A DNA stretch of 64,000 nucleotides from the NCBI GenBank assembly GCA_002862095.1, contig PHSQ01000004.1:300398-364397 (forward strand). Direction: 5' to 3'. Below, in pieces: positions 27,012 to 35,996 of the stretch. The translations under genes were made by a program, and so were the position numbers. The notes under the pieces are model-generated. The model did no database searches and was not told where the DNA came from. It was given only the letters and a program-made list of their open reading frames with translations. This stretch comes from Methylocystis sp. KS32 (GTDB taxonomy: Bacteria > Pseudomonadota > Alphaproteobacteria > Rhizobiales > Beijerinckiaceae). Every line of letters starts with the position of its first letter. The stretch's first letter is position 1.

Positions 27012-28953
27012 AGGAGATCGCGTTCGGCCGCTGTTTTGGCGTGTTTTCCGCTTCGCTCGGAGCCGCCGCCGGGGGCGGGAGCAAGGGCGCGGCCGCGCCG
27101 GACCGCCTTATCAACGCCTTGGCGTCGGTCACGAAACTCAAGTCGTCCCAAGGCCCCGCCAATTCGAAATTGATTTGCTGGCCTTTGGATCGCGGCGCTC
27201 CGGATTCGTCGGTCGCGAAAACCTGCGCGCGCAGAGCGAGGCTTTTGTCCAGCACTCGGGTCGAACCGGAAAAAGCGAGGGAAAATCCCGGACCGGAGGC
27301 GGAGCCATCCTCCACACTGGCGACTCCCTCGGAGATTTTGACTGCCGCGGACGCCTTTTCGATCCTCGACCGGCCCGAGCGAATGGATAGCGCGCTCGCC
27401 AATGGCCGTTTCTCCAAGCGGCTCATGGCGCGAGTAAGATCGAGCCCCGAGATGGAGCCCTTGGTTAAGCTTAGGCCAGCCAGCCCGTCGAGGTCGCGCA
27501 TCATGGCCGCCATGCTGTCTCCCGCGGCGTTCAATGTGATTGTCGCGTCCAGCGAGCCGGAAATGTCCTCGTGAGCGACTGCATCCCATAGCAACGCGCC
27601 GGCGTCGATTCCCTCGCCATCGGCCTCGGCGTGGCTTTCGAAGCCATTTTGCCCGCCCATCGCGAAAGTGGCGCGTCCCTTCAGTTTTCCCTTGTAGACC
27701 CTGGCGTTTTTGAGATCCAATTCGAGACGTCCGCCCCTCAGATTGACGTTCAATTCAGCGTCTTCGAGGGAAAGACGCGAGAGGTGCGCATGAGCCGCCC
27801 GCAGCCGAAAGTCGAGATCGGCTCCGGCCAGATTAGGCAGTTCAAAATTATCCCGACTCCATTGACCGTCGGCCCCGGAAACCGTTGGCAGGTAATCCAG
27901 AAAGGGCTTTAGAGACAAATGTCTGGCGGAAAGATCGCCCTGTAGGCGCGGGCGGCCGTCATCCTGGCTGATGGCGAGAAAACCCTCGAAATCATTGCCG
28001 TCGGCGAGCAATCGGAGTTGCGAAAGCGTAATGTCGGTAAGTCCGATGCTCGCCTGCGCGGTCATCTCGCAATTTTCCATCGGGCCGGGCAGCGCGGGCG
28101 AAATGTCGAGGATCGCCAGAGCCTGACGGAGCGACGGCGCGGAGGCTCGAATGAGCGCGGCGTAGCGGGGCATTACGCCAGCCTGCGCCATTCCTTCGGC
28201 CTCGATATGGAAGGCCGCGCTCTCCAGTCGCAAGGTCAAGGGCGTTTGATCGCCCTGGCGCAACACATCGGGTCGGGCGATCCACAACAGGCCGCGCAGG
28301 CGTTCGTCGCGCCAGTCGGCCTCGCCCGTCAGCGTGGCGGGCGAGGATAGCCGTGGCCATTCGAGCGTGGCGTTCAGATTTTCAATCGCCTGCGGCTTGT
28401 CGCCGCTCAGCGTAATTCGCCCATCGACGAGGGATATTTTTCCAAACCATCCTTTTCGCGCGGAAACGTTCCGCGCCGGGGAAGCGACGGTAGCCGGCGC
28501 GTAAGCCAGGGAGGGCGCCTTTTGAAGATCCAGTTTGATGAACGGTCGGTAGAGCGTCAACCGTTCGATTTCCAGTCTCCCCGTCAGCAGAGCAGCGAGG
28601 CGGACATCGCCATGGAGCCGCTCCGCCTCGAGCGTGACAAACGCCTTGGGATCGGCGAGCGCCAAGCCTTCGGCGAGGATATGAGGCCGAGGCAGGAAAG
28701 CGAAGCGGGGGCGTCCCTTGATTGCGACGTAGAGGCCTGAAGATCCGTAGATTTGACTGGCTATTTCCTCGGTCAGCGCCTCCGACGAAAGCGTCCAGGG
28801 CGCAAAGCCCAGGGGCACGAGCGCGGCCGCTGCTACGAGGATGATCGCGACTATGCCGGCCAAGGTCCGCGAAAGACGAGGCGTCGGGCGATCAGGCCTT
28901 GTTGGGGGGGGGCATGGAGTAGACTCGGGACGCTGTCCAGGAACACGGGGCAT
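26992..28953 (-). CDS. AsmA-family envelope protein
   Basis: A 653-residue protein with an N-terminal membrane helix (about 30-52, 'LAGIVAIILVAAAALVPLGF') and a long periplasmic region. An AsmA N-terminal repeat is visible ('RFAFLPRPHILAEGLALADP', 'RLEIERLTLYRPFIKLDL'), as is the AsmA-like C-terminal core ('LDATITLNAAGDS', 'GLSLTKGSISGLDLTRAM', 'VEDGSASGPGFSLAFSG'). AsmA-like proteins are bridge-type lipid transporters or affect outer-membrane assembly. The first 25 residues are Pro/Arg-rich and the start is uncertain. Confidence 0.85.
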   Translation of the reverse strand: MPRVPGQRPESTPCPPPTRPDRPTPRLSRTLAGIVAIILVAAAALVPLGFAPWTLSSEALTEEIASQIYGSSGLYVAIKGRPRFAFLPRPHILAEGLALADPKAFVTLEAERLHGDVRLAALLTGRLEIERLTLYRPFIKLDLQKAPSLAYAPATVASPARNVSARKGWFGKISLVDGRITLSGDKPQAIENLNATLEWPRLSSPATLTGEADWRDERLRGLLWIARPDVLRQGDQTPLTLRLESAAFHIEAEGMAQAGVMPRYAALIRASAPSLRQALAILDISPALPGPMENCEMTAQASIGLTDITLSQLRLLADGNDFEGFLAISQDDGRPRLQGDLSARHLSLKPFLDYLPTVSGADGQWSRDNFELPNLAGADLDFRLRAAHAHLSRLSLEDAELNVNLRGGRLELDLKNARVYKGKLKGRATFAMGGQNGFESHAEADGEGIDAGALLWDAVAHEDISGSLDATITLNAAGDSMAAMMRDLDGLAGLSLTKGSISGLDLTRAMSRLEKRPLASALSIRSGRSRIEKASAAVKISEGVASVEDGSASGPGFSLAFSGSTRVLDKSLALRAQVFATDESGAPRSKGQQINFELAGPWDDLSFVTDAKALIRRSGAAAPLLPPPAAAPSEAENTPKQRPNAISSSPPSP

Positions 28954-29129
28954 CTGATACTCGGGAGCGGGACTTGATTGGCTTCGCCGTCAAGATTTCT
29001 GCGCCTGTTAATAACCCGAAGCACGGCGACAAAAAGGCGCCTCCGCCAATCTCAGGCGAGATCGCCTTGGCCGTGGCTATATCGCGCGATTTGCCATGCT
29101 CGCCGGCTTCCCCTCGAATTGACGAGATT

Positions 29130-30116
29130 TCAAATGCGTCGGCCGTCGCTGTTGTCCGATCGGATATGTTGACGCGAATGCTTTTGGCGCAGCCGCTCTG
29201 AAAGGAGAGCCGCGCGCCCGCGCGGCGTCTTCAACGCCCGATCTATCGCCGCCAGCGCCGCGCGCTTTTCGGCGGTAAGGTCGTGGGTCTCCGCGAGAGA
29301 CAGGAAGTCGCTGCTCTTGTATGGCAAGGCGCCGCCTTTGAAGACAAAGACGCCGCCATCTGTGACCACGCTATCGCCCTTGCGTAGCGTAGGGTCGTTG
29401 AACACCGCCGTCGACTCGCGTGGGTCGCCCATCGTCAGGCGGCAACCGCATGTCTTCGAGTTGGCGGCGTTTGTATCCAGCTTTGCGATAAACCGCGAAT
29501 AAGCTTCGCCGTCCCGAGCCGCGACGGCTTCGTCGATATTGTCGGAGCCAGCCCGCATGATGAAGAGCTTGGTTTCGGCCTCAGGGCAAGCCGTGTCGCA
29601 GGCCGCCTGTTGCGACCCGATTTCGGTATTTCGGGTCAGATTCCCGGCGGGAAAGAAATATCCGTCGCAGGCGCGAACGCAGACCGTGCGGCGGCCCGTC
29701 GCCGGATTGTCCCGCCGGGTTTCCGTCCGCGCCGGAGCAGGGAAGGCCTCCATCCGCCGCGCGCGAGGCGCGGGAGAGTGTCTTTCAGCTATCAGGCGTC
29801 GGGCGCGACGCGCGTGTTTGACGCCATGAGCGTAACGGCGCGATAAGGAACGATGGCCATAATGGCGGCCGCGCCAAACATGGCGGCTTCCAGAGAAATA
29901 GCGTAAGGGTTCCACGACATATTGATGGGAAACGTTATGTTCGCCTTGGCCGAACAGCGCTTCGAAAAATCCGCCTTGCGCCATGACTTCGGGGACGTCG
30001 AAAGACAGCAATCCCGCGGCGACTATGGCGATCGCGGCGCCGGCCGTAATGGCCGACTTCGCGTGGGGACGCAGACGCGGATCGCGAAATACCGAGAAAC
30101 CCGAGTTGATCGTCAT
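29130..30116 (-). CDS. DUF2865 secreted protein
   Basis: A 328-residue protein with an N-terminal hydrophobic segment (about 22-46, ending 'VMAQGG') that is a signal peptide or anchor. After a basic low-complexity stretch comes the DUF2865 core: 'RTVCVRACDGYFFPAGNLT', 'ACDTACPEAETKLFIM' and 'KTCGCRLTM'. The paired cysteines probably form disulfides in the periplasm. Function is unknown; the family is common in Rhizobiales. It stands alone between AsmA and the receiver gene. Confidence 0.8.
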   Translation of the reverse strand: MTINSGFSVFRDPRLRPHAKSAITAGAAIAIVAAGLLSFDVPEVMAQGGFFEALFGQGEHNVSHQYVVEPLRYFSGSRHVWRGRHYGHRSLSRRYAHGVKHARRARRLIAERHSPAPRARRMEAFPAPARTETRRDNPATGRRTVCVRACDGYFFPAGNLTRNTEIGSQQAACDTACPEAETKLFIMRAGSDNIDEAVAARDGEAYSRFIAKLDTNAANSKTCGCRLTMGDPRESTAVFNDPTLRKGDSVVTDGGVFVFKGGALPYKSSDFLSLAETHDLTAEKRAALAAIDRALKTPRGRAALLSERLRQKHSRQHIRSDNSDGRRI

Positions 30117-30265
30117 GGTTTTTTTTAACTCACGTTAACGGAACGCTAACAGATTTAAGCGACTCCTAAGCTAGGATTACTGGGACGGCAAGATCCGCGG
30201 CGCCCGATTTGTCGGGCCGATTCTCGGATGAGATTTTGGTAAATTATTGAATTTTCCTCGCTTCG

Positions 30266-30703
30266 TCAGCTTCGGGCGTGCTCGCGGGCATCGCGCAGGC
30301 TTTGAAGTATTTCCTCGATATAAAAAGGTTTTTCGACGACGGGGCAGTCCAGAAACGCTTCGGGCAAGCCCGCCCTGCCGCAGCCCGTGGTGAAGACAAA
30401 GGGCGTTTTCAATGTGGTTAATGCTTCGGCGACCGGGTCTATTTTTCTTTCGCCAATGTTAACGTCGAGGAGCGCGACGTCGAAGTGGGTCGACCTGACG
30501 AAACGTAGCGCCCGCTCTATGCTGTTCGCCACTCCGCCTATCACAAGTCCCTGTTCGCCGAGCATTTCTTCCAGCGCAAGGGCGATGAAGGGATTGTCTT
30601 CGACAATCAGAATGCGCAATCCAACCAGCGAATTAGCGGCGCCGTCGGGTTCAACCGACGTCCGGGCTTCGCCGCCGCCAATGGAGTTCTGGGAACTGCA
30701 CAT
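30266..30703 (-). CDS. stand-alone response-regulator receiver protein
   Basis: A 145-residue protein with one CheY-like REC domain (about 27-140) and no output domain. Acidic pocket Glu35/Asp36 in 'ILIVEDNPF', phospho-acceptor Asp80 in 'VALLDVNIG', Thr in 'FVFTTG', and the conserved Lys in 'VVEKPF'. No histidine kinase is nearby, so the partner is unknown. The N-terminal 25 residues are poorly conserved. Confidence 0.88.
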   Translation of the reverse strand: MCSSQNSIGGGEARTSVEPDGAANSLVGLRILIVEDNPFIALALEEMLGEQGLVIGGVANSIERALRFVRSTHFDVALLDVNIGERKIDPVAEALTTLKTPFVFTTGCGRAGLPEAFLDCPVVEKPFYIEEILQSLRDAREHARS

Positions 30704-30839
30704 AAGATATGGTGCTGCGGAAGCGCGACATTGTCCAGCTTCGGAACTCTTCTATTTTCGCTGATGTCTTATGGACGCATCGGAGAAAGAGCGCTTTAGG
30801 ACGGCGGCTCTTCCCCCTAATTCGCATAAAGATTTATAT

Positions 30840-31256
30840 TTATGAAGAGCTTGGGCCTTGGCTCCCGCGACCGGCGCAGGCAAGGCGCGCCGCCGCCCAC
30901 ACAGCGATTGCGAGCCAAGCCAAAATCGTGGTGGAGCCGCCTATCGGCGCGGCGTAGGGAAACAGCCTTCCGCCCCCAAAGGCCCGCAGGGCGAGGTCCG
31001 CGCAGAAGAGGGTGACTCCGGCCTGGAGGGTGAAAGTGGAAAAGGTCAAAGTCTTGTTTGGCCCGACGACGCCCGCGCGCAAGGCGGCGAGACCGATCCC
31101 CGCCGCGGCGTGCAGCATGAGGAATTGACTGGCCGTCGCGAGCAGAGGGCTGCTGTCGCCATGCGCGGCGGCGGCCGCCAGGGCGACGCCGGCCGAACCT
31201 TGCAGGGCGGCGATTAGTGCGATTGCGTAAATCTGCCGTGTCAACGGGCTCTCCAA
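30840..31256 (-). CDS. DUF423 small membrane protein
   Basis: 138 residues with four hydrophobic helices. 'LQGSAGVALAAAAAHG', 'FLMLHAAAGIGLAAL', 'GVTLFCADLALRAFGG' and 'PIGGSTTILAWL' follow the DUF423 (YgdD-like) pattern. Function is unknown. It lies 4 bp downstream of the priming glycosyltransferase gene on the same strand, so it may be co-transcribed with it. Confidence 0.82.
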   Translation of the reverse strand: MESPLTRQIYAIALIAALQGSAGVALAAAAAHGDSSPLLATASQFLMLHAAAGIGLAALRAGVVGPNKTLTFSTFTLQAGVTLFCADLALRAFGGGRLFPYAAPIGGSTTILAWLAIAVWAAARLACAGRGSQGPSSS

Positions 31257-31260
31257 AGGG

Positions 31261-32784
31261 TCAGTATGCGTTTTCGGATTTGAGCAGAGCGAAGGGCGTC
31301 AACGCAAGAATATAGATGTCGCGCGTGAGCGACCAGTTTTCAATGTAGTCGAGATCGTGTTCGACGCGCGCCTGAATTTTTTCGGGAGTATCGGTTTCGC
31401 CGCGCCAGCCGTTGATTTGAGCCCAGCCCGTAATTCCGGGCTTAACCCGGTGGCGGGCGAAATAGCCGTCGACAACTTCGTCGTAGAGACGCTCGGCGGC
31501 GCGTGCTTGCATCGCATGGGGACGCGGCCCGACCAACGACAAATTTCCCTTGAACACCACGTTGAACAGTTGCGGCAACTCGTCGAGAGATGTCTTGCGG
31601 ATGATGCGGCCCACTCGCGTGACGCGCCTATCTCCTCGGGTGACCAGTCTCGAGGCCTCTTGGTCCCCACTGTCGGCACGGAGCGAGCGGAACTTGTAGA
31701 TCTCTATTTCTTCGTTGTTGAAGCCATATCGTTTTTGCTTGAAAAAAACGGGGCCGGGCGAGTCGAGCTTGACGGCGAGAGCGATCGTCAACATTAGCGG
31801 CGAGAGAAGCAGAAGGCAGATCGAGCCAACGATTTTATCGAAGGTTGTCTTAATGAAGACATCCCAATCGGCGATCGGCTTGTCGAAAATGTCCATGACT
31901 GGAACATCGCCGAGATAAGAATAAGAGCGGGGTCGGAACCGCAACTTGTGAGCGTGCGCCGCCAATCTGATGTCGACCGGCAACACCCATAATTTGCGGA
32001 GCATCTGGAGGAGGCGTTCCTCCGCCGTGATCGGCAGGGTGAAGATGATAAGATCCAATCGCGCGTGGCGCGCGAACTCCACGAGGTCATCCACGGTTCC
32101 AAGCTTGGGATAGCCGGCGACGACATCGGGAGACCGCGCCTCGGAGCGGTCGTCGAATATGCCCAGAATGCGCAAGTCGCCTTCGTCCTGCGCGGCAAGG
32201 GCGCCAAGCACCGGCTCCGCCAGTGGGCCGCCGCCCACGATCGCAGTCCGTCGATCCAATTTGCCCTGCTGGGTTAGCGCCCGAATTGCCGCCGCCGCCG
32301 CGACGCGTTCCGCGAAAAGCGCGACGAGCCCGGCCACGCACCAGCCCGCCAGCCAGACGCGGGAGAATTCTTCGTCGAGCTTTAGAAAGAAGATCGCCGC
32401 GAGCGCCGCGACAAACACCATGGCCCATGCGCCGGCGATTTTGAAGCCGTGATGAATGGGAGCGCGAAGCGCCGAAAGCTGGTAAAGCCGGAACGCTTGT
32501 AGAGCGACGACCGCGAAAAGCGCCATCGTCGGAATGATGATGAGATATTGGCGCGCGTGTCCCCACAATGGAGCGACATGCAGTTGATGCACGCCGAACC
32601 CGACTCCCGCCAGCAACAAAAACTCGCCGAGCCGAACCAATCCGGCGACCACAATTGGCGAATAGGCCTTATCGGGAGCATTGCCGCCGACGATTTCGGC
32701 CAGCGCCGGTTGAGGAGAAGCGCGGTTGGCCTGCGCATCTCTCGGCGACGTCTCGTTAAGCAGGGCGATCGGCTTGGTGCGCAT
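31261..32784 (-). CDS. undecaprenyl-phosphate glucose phosphotransferase (exopolysaccharide priming, WcaJ/PssA-like)
   Basis: A 507-residue polyprenyl-phosphate hexose-1-phosphate transferase that starts repeat-unit synthesis on undecaprenyl phosphate. It has four or five N-terminal helices, a Rossmann-like domain ('RTAIVGGGPLAEPVLGAL'), and a C-terminal catalytic domain with 'DSPGPVFFKQKRYGFN', 'KFRSL', 'KTSLDELPQLFNVVFKGNLSLVGPRP' and 'PGITGWAQINGWRG'. First of the partial polysaccharide locus; the export gene lies upstream on the same strand beyond repeats. Confidence 0.94.
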   Translation of the reverse strand: MRTKPIALLNETSPRDAQANRASPQPALAEIVGGNAPDKAYSPIVVAGLVRLGEFLLLAGVGFGVHQLHVAPLWGHARQYLIIIPTMALFAVVALQAFRLYQLSALRAPIHHGFKIAGAWAMVFVAALAAIFFLKLDEEFSRVWLAGWCVAGLVALFAERVAAAAAIRALTQQGKLDRRTAIVGGGPLAEPVLGALAAQDEGDLRILGIFDDRSEARSPDVVAGYPKLGTVDDLVEFARHARLDLIIFTLPITAEERLLQMLRKLWVLPVDIRLAAHAHKLRFRPRSYSYLGDVPVMDIFDKPIADWDVFIKTTFDKIVGSICLLLLSPLMLTIALAVKLDSPGPVFFKQKRYGFNNEEIEIYKFRSLRADSGDQEASRLVTRGDRRVTRVGRIIRKTSLDELPQLFNVVFKGNLSLVGPRPHAMQARAAERLYDEVVDGYFARHRVKPGITGWAQINGWRGETDTPEKIQARVEHDLDYIENWSLTRDIYILALTPFALLKSENAY

Positions 32785-32856
32785 GCGATCTGATTCTCCG
32801 TCAAACCCACGGCGGCGGGAGCTTGTGCGAATTCAATCCGCCCTCAAGAGTTTAAA

Positions 32857-32904
32857 CGATTTCTTATCGTTCGAACGATTCCGTTGGAACGATAAGCCCG
32901 CTAA
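32857..32904 (+). repeat. R1 element, decayed 3' fragment (copy d)
   Basis: Only the third hairpin of R1 remains, as ATCGTTC-g-AACG-ATTC-CGTT-g-GAACGAT, ending CCGCTAA. The sequence differs from other copies, but the stem and ATTC loop are kept. It abuts R2b; in this instance the 3' end of R1 faces R2. Confidence 0.6.
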
Positions 32905-33012
32905 TTCTACTGCGTGATGAACGAATTTGTCGGCGGTTTCGTCATTGCGAGCCGAAGGCGTGGCAATCCAGGGGGCTGGCCCGGCCCCAGGCCGCTTTGT
33001 GACGCAGTAGAA
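32905..33012 (+). repeat. R2 dispersed element, copy b
   Basis: 108 bp with ends TTCTACTGCGTGA and TGACGCAGTAGAA. It contains a single 'gtcattgcgagccgaagg' unit and the 'ggcccggccccaggccgc' stretch seen in the other copies. It lies just after the export lipoprotein gene stop. Confidence 0.85.
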
Positions 33013-33026
33013 CTAAATGGGCTGGA

Positions 33027-33593
33027 TCAGAAGATGCGTTCCCGAACCATTATGGTGTCGCCGGGGCGCACCACGGTGTCGAGCGGAACCCGGCCCGTCA
33101 CAACCTGGCCGTTGATAACGCGGGTGAGATCGACGCCTCCCTGGTAGCCGCGCGGCGTGAAGCCTCCCGCGATCGCGACCGCGGTTCGCGCGGTCATGCC
33201 TTCGACATAGGGAAATTGGCCGGCCGAGGTCACTTCGCCGAGCACGAAGAAGGGCCTGTAGGCCTCGACTTCGACCGACACCCGGGGGTCGCGCACATAG
33301 CCGGCGCGCAGGCGCTCCGCGATTTCTCTCTCGACGGCGACGGTGGAGCGACCGTAGACGACGACCGGGCCGATCAGCGGCATCGAGATGCGTCCAGAAC
33401 CGTCGACCGCGTAGGAATTGGACAAGGCGTCCTGTCCGAAAACGATGACCCGCACCCTGTCCCCCGCGCCGAGCGTATAGGCTTGTTCCGGCGGAGGGCC
33501 GAACAACTCTGGGCGGTAATCTCCTGGCGCGGCGCAACTCGCCAGAACCGCCGGCGCCAACGCGCAAAAAAGGAGTGCTTCATACCGCGTCAT
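33027..33593 (-). CDS. polysaccharide export lipoprotein (Wza/OPX family, short)
   Basis: A 188-residue outer-membrane polysaccharide export protein. ATG 33593 gives a signal peptide ending in the lipobox 'AVLASC'; a longer frame from 33644 puts it too far inside. It has a Poly_export domain ('YTLGAGDRVRVIVFGQDALS', 'VDGSGRISMPLIGPVVVYG') and a SLBB-like region ('FFVLGEVTSAGQFPYVEGMTARTAVAIAGGFT'). It is shorter than Wza, as in ExoF-like rhizobial proteins. Divergent from the co-polymerase gene. Confidence 0.9.
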   Translation of the reverse strand: MTRYEALLFCALAPAVLASCAAPGDYRPELFGPPPEQAYTLGAGDRVRVIVFGQDALSNSYAVDGSGRISMPLIGPVVVYGRSTVAVEREIAERLRAGYVRDPRVSVEVEAYRPFFVLGEVTSAGQFPYVEGMTARTAVAIAGGFTPRGYQGGVDLTRVINGQVVTGRVPLDTVVRPGDTIMVRERIF

Positions 33594-33768
33594 AGCCGAT
33601 CCGAGTCTCTTTTTGGGGATTGCTTTCCAGTTCCGTAACCTCATCGATTTTTATCGGAACGTAGTTAACAAACACTCACCTTAAGAGGGCGTTTCCAGTT
33701 CCCCGGATCGATTAACCTCGCCGCAACCATAATTGGTTAGATTCGATTGAGTGAGCAGGAGCATAAGG

Positions 33769-35985
33769 ATGAGTTTGCGTTCGCGCGACAGCGACGATAG
33801 AGCCCTGACCGGGGAGATCGACCTCGCTCAAATTCTTCGCGTCGTCGCCGAAAAGCGCTGGTGGATTTTGGGGCCAACGCTCGCCGCCTTCCTTTTTGCG
33901 CTCGTCTTCGTCAATGTCGTCAAGCCTCGCTACACCGCCGAGGCCAGACTGCTGCTCGAGAATCAGCAGAATTACTTACCGCACGCCGAAAAAACGGAGC
34001 GGGCGACCGAGATTCTCCCCGACGCGGAGGCGGTGCAAAGCCAAATCCAGGTGCTAACCTCGCGCGATCTGGCCCGGCGCGTCATTAAAGCGCTCGGTCA
34101 TCAGGGCGACGCGGAGTTCGACCCACTGGCCAAAGGCATGGGATTCACGACGCGCGCCCTCGTGCTGCTCGGCCTGGCGCGCGATCCAACGCAGCTTTCC
34201 CCGGAAGACAGAATGCTCGAAGTCTTCGCCGACCGGCTCAGCGTGCTGTCGCCGACGAAGACACGAGTCCTCACGATAGAATTCTCGTCACACGACCCCG
34301 ATCTCGCGGCGAAAGCGGCGAACGCGGTCGCCGACGCCTATATCGAACTCCAGCGGCAGGCGAAGCGCGACAACGCGCGGAGCGCCGCCAAGACTCTAGC
34401 GTCCCTGGTCGCCGAATTGCGCAAACAGGTCGCGGACGCCGAAACGCGCGCCGAGGAATTCCGGGTGAAGTCCGGGTTGCTTGTCGGTTCGAACAATATG
34501 ACAATCAATGCTCAACATCTCAGCGAACTCAATACGCAACTGTCGCTTGCGAGCACCGCTCAGGCCGATGCGCAGGCGAAGGCTAAATTGCTGCGCGAGA
34601 TGCTGCGGCAGAATCGTATTGGCGATATACCGGATGTCGCCAATAATGAAGTCTTCCGCCGTCTGCTGGAACAACGGGTCACTCTGCGCGCGCAGCTCGC
34701 CCTGGAGTCGAAAACACTGCTCCCCGGCCATCCGCGCATAAAAGAGCTGCAGGCTCAACTCGCCGATTTAGACGCGCAGAGGCGCGTCGCCGCGGAGCGG
34801 ATTTCGCGCGCGCTGGAGAATGACGCCCGCATCGCCGGCTCGCGAGTGGAAAACTTGAAGCAGGCGCTCGATGCGCAGAAACAGGTGGTGGGTTCGTCCG
34901 AAGTCGACGAAGTCGAGATGCGGGAGCTTGAGCGCACCGCGAGACTTTATAAGGAGCAGCTCGAGAGCGCGACGGCGAAATATCAGGAGGCTGTCGCCAC
35001 CGAAAACGCCGAGGCGGCGCCTGCCGACGCGCGCATATTTCAACGGGCTCTGGCCCCACAGCTTCCCTCGTTTCCAAAGAAAATCCCGATCGTCACTTTC
35101 GCGAGCCTCGCCGCGCTTGTTTTATCCTTGGGCATGGTCGTGTCTGGCGAATTGCTATCGGGCAGGGCGCGCGCCCCCTCGTTCGCGGCGGAAGCGGTCG
35201 AGCCGAGGGAGGCTCCTTCGCTCGTCGAGCGGTTCCCATTTCGAGACATCGCGGGCCGTTTTGGTTTCGGCGACCATGCCCCCGACCAGGGGGAGCACGA
35301 ACTCCCGCCAGTCGAAGCGCATGAAGTCCATTCCGAAGCCGAAGAGGCGCCGCCTGTCGAGGTTGCGAATTTAGAGGAGGCATTGGCGGAAGGCGAGGGC
35401 GGCGATCTCATCATCGCTGCCGAGAGGCGCGTCGCCGACGAGCGGGAGATCATAGGCGGCATCGACGCGGCGCGCACAATGGCGCCTTGCGTAAAAGTGC
35501 TTGCGGCGAGCCTTGACGCAAGCCTTGTGGCTTCGACGACGATTTTGACTCTGGCTCGCGGGCTATCCCGGCGGGGCCGCACGGTGCTGATTTACGCGGA
35601 CAAGAACGAGGCCCTCGACGGGCGACTGGGATTGGACGATCCGATGGCGATCGGGTTACGGGAGCTGATCTCCGGCGAAGCCGATTTCGAAGAGGCGATC
35701 TATCGCGATCGGAACTCCCGACTACATTTCATTCCTCCGGGCGCGAAAGGGAGCGTGGAAGCGGTCGAAACGTCGCTTGTCCTCGAAGCGCTGGGGCAGA
35801 CTTATGATTTCGTCGTATTGTCGGTCGACGCGGCGGTCGAGGCGCTAAAGCTGGCGCCCATGTTCGACAAGGTGCTTTTGCGTGATTGCGGCCCGGCGGC
35901 CGATGAATTATTCGATCTACTGGCGCGCTCGCATGACGACGTTCAGCTTATCGAGGATGCGGTAAGCGACGCGGTGGCCGCGTAG
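33769..35985 (+). CDS. polysaccharide co-polymerase (Wzc/GumC type) with degenerate kinase domain
   Basis: A 738-residue chain-length regulator in the inner membrane. It has an N-terminal Wzz domain with TM1 at about 27-47 ('WWILGPTLAAFLFALVFVNVV'), long coiled-coil (about 190-410), and TM2 around 440-460. The C-terminal about 170 residues have the fold order of a BY-kinase, but where GEGKS should be the sequence reads 'LDASLVASTTIL'; the P-loop Gly and Lys are gone. Walker A' is reduced to 'LIYADKN', and there is no Tyr-rich tail. ATG 33769 follows 'aggag'. Confidence 0.88.
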   Translation: MSLRSRDSDDRALTGEIDLAQILRVVAEKRWWILGPTLAAFLFALVFVNVVKPRYTAEARLLLENQQNYLPHAEKTERATEILPDAEAVQSQIQVLTSRDLARRVIKALGHQGDAEFDPLAKGMGFTTRALVLLGLARDPTQLSPEDRMLEVFADRLSVLSPTKTRVLTIEFSSHDPDLAAKAANAVADAYIELQRQAKRDNARSAAKTLASLVAELRKQVADAETRAEEFRVKSGLLVGSNNMTINAQHLSELNTQLSLASTAQADAQAKAKLLREMLRQNRIGDIPDVANNEVFRRLLEQRVTLRAQLALESKTLLPGHPRIKELQAQLADLDAQRRVAAERISRALENDARIAGSRVENLKQALDAQKQVVGSSEVDEVEMRELERTARLYKEQLESATAKYQEAVATENAEAAPADARIFQRALAPQLPSFPKKIPIVTFASLAALVLSLGMVVSGELLSGRARAPSFAAEAVEPREAPSLVERFPFRDIAGRFGFGDHAPDQGEHELPPVEAHEVHSEAEEAPPVEVANLEEALAEGEGGDLIIAAERRVADEREIIGGIDAARTMAPCVKVLAASLDASLVASTTILTLARGLSRRGRTVLIYADKNEALDGRLGLDDPMAIGLRELISGEADFEEAIYRDRNSRLHFIPPGAKGSVEAVETSLVLEALGQTYDFVVLSVDAAVEALKLAPMFDKVLLRDCGPAADELFDLLARSHDDVQLIEDAVSDAVAA

Positions 35986-35996
35986 AATGTTCCTGA

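Noticed and set aside
30202..30217. GCCCGA-TTTG-TCGGGC hairpin as terminator of the receiver gene
   Set aside because: Only a 6-bp stem and no T-run on the minus strand; left uncalled.
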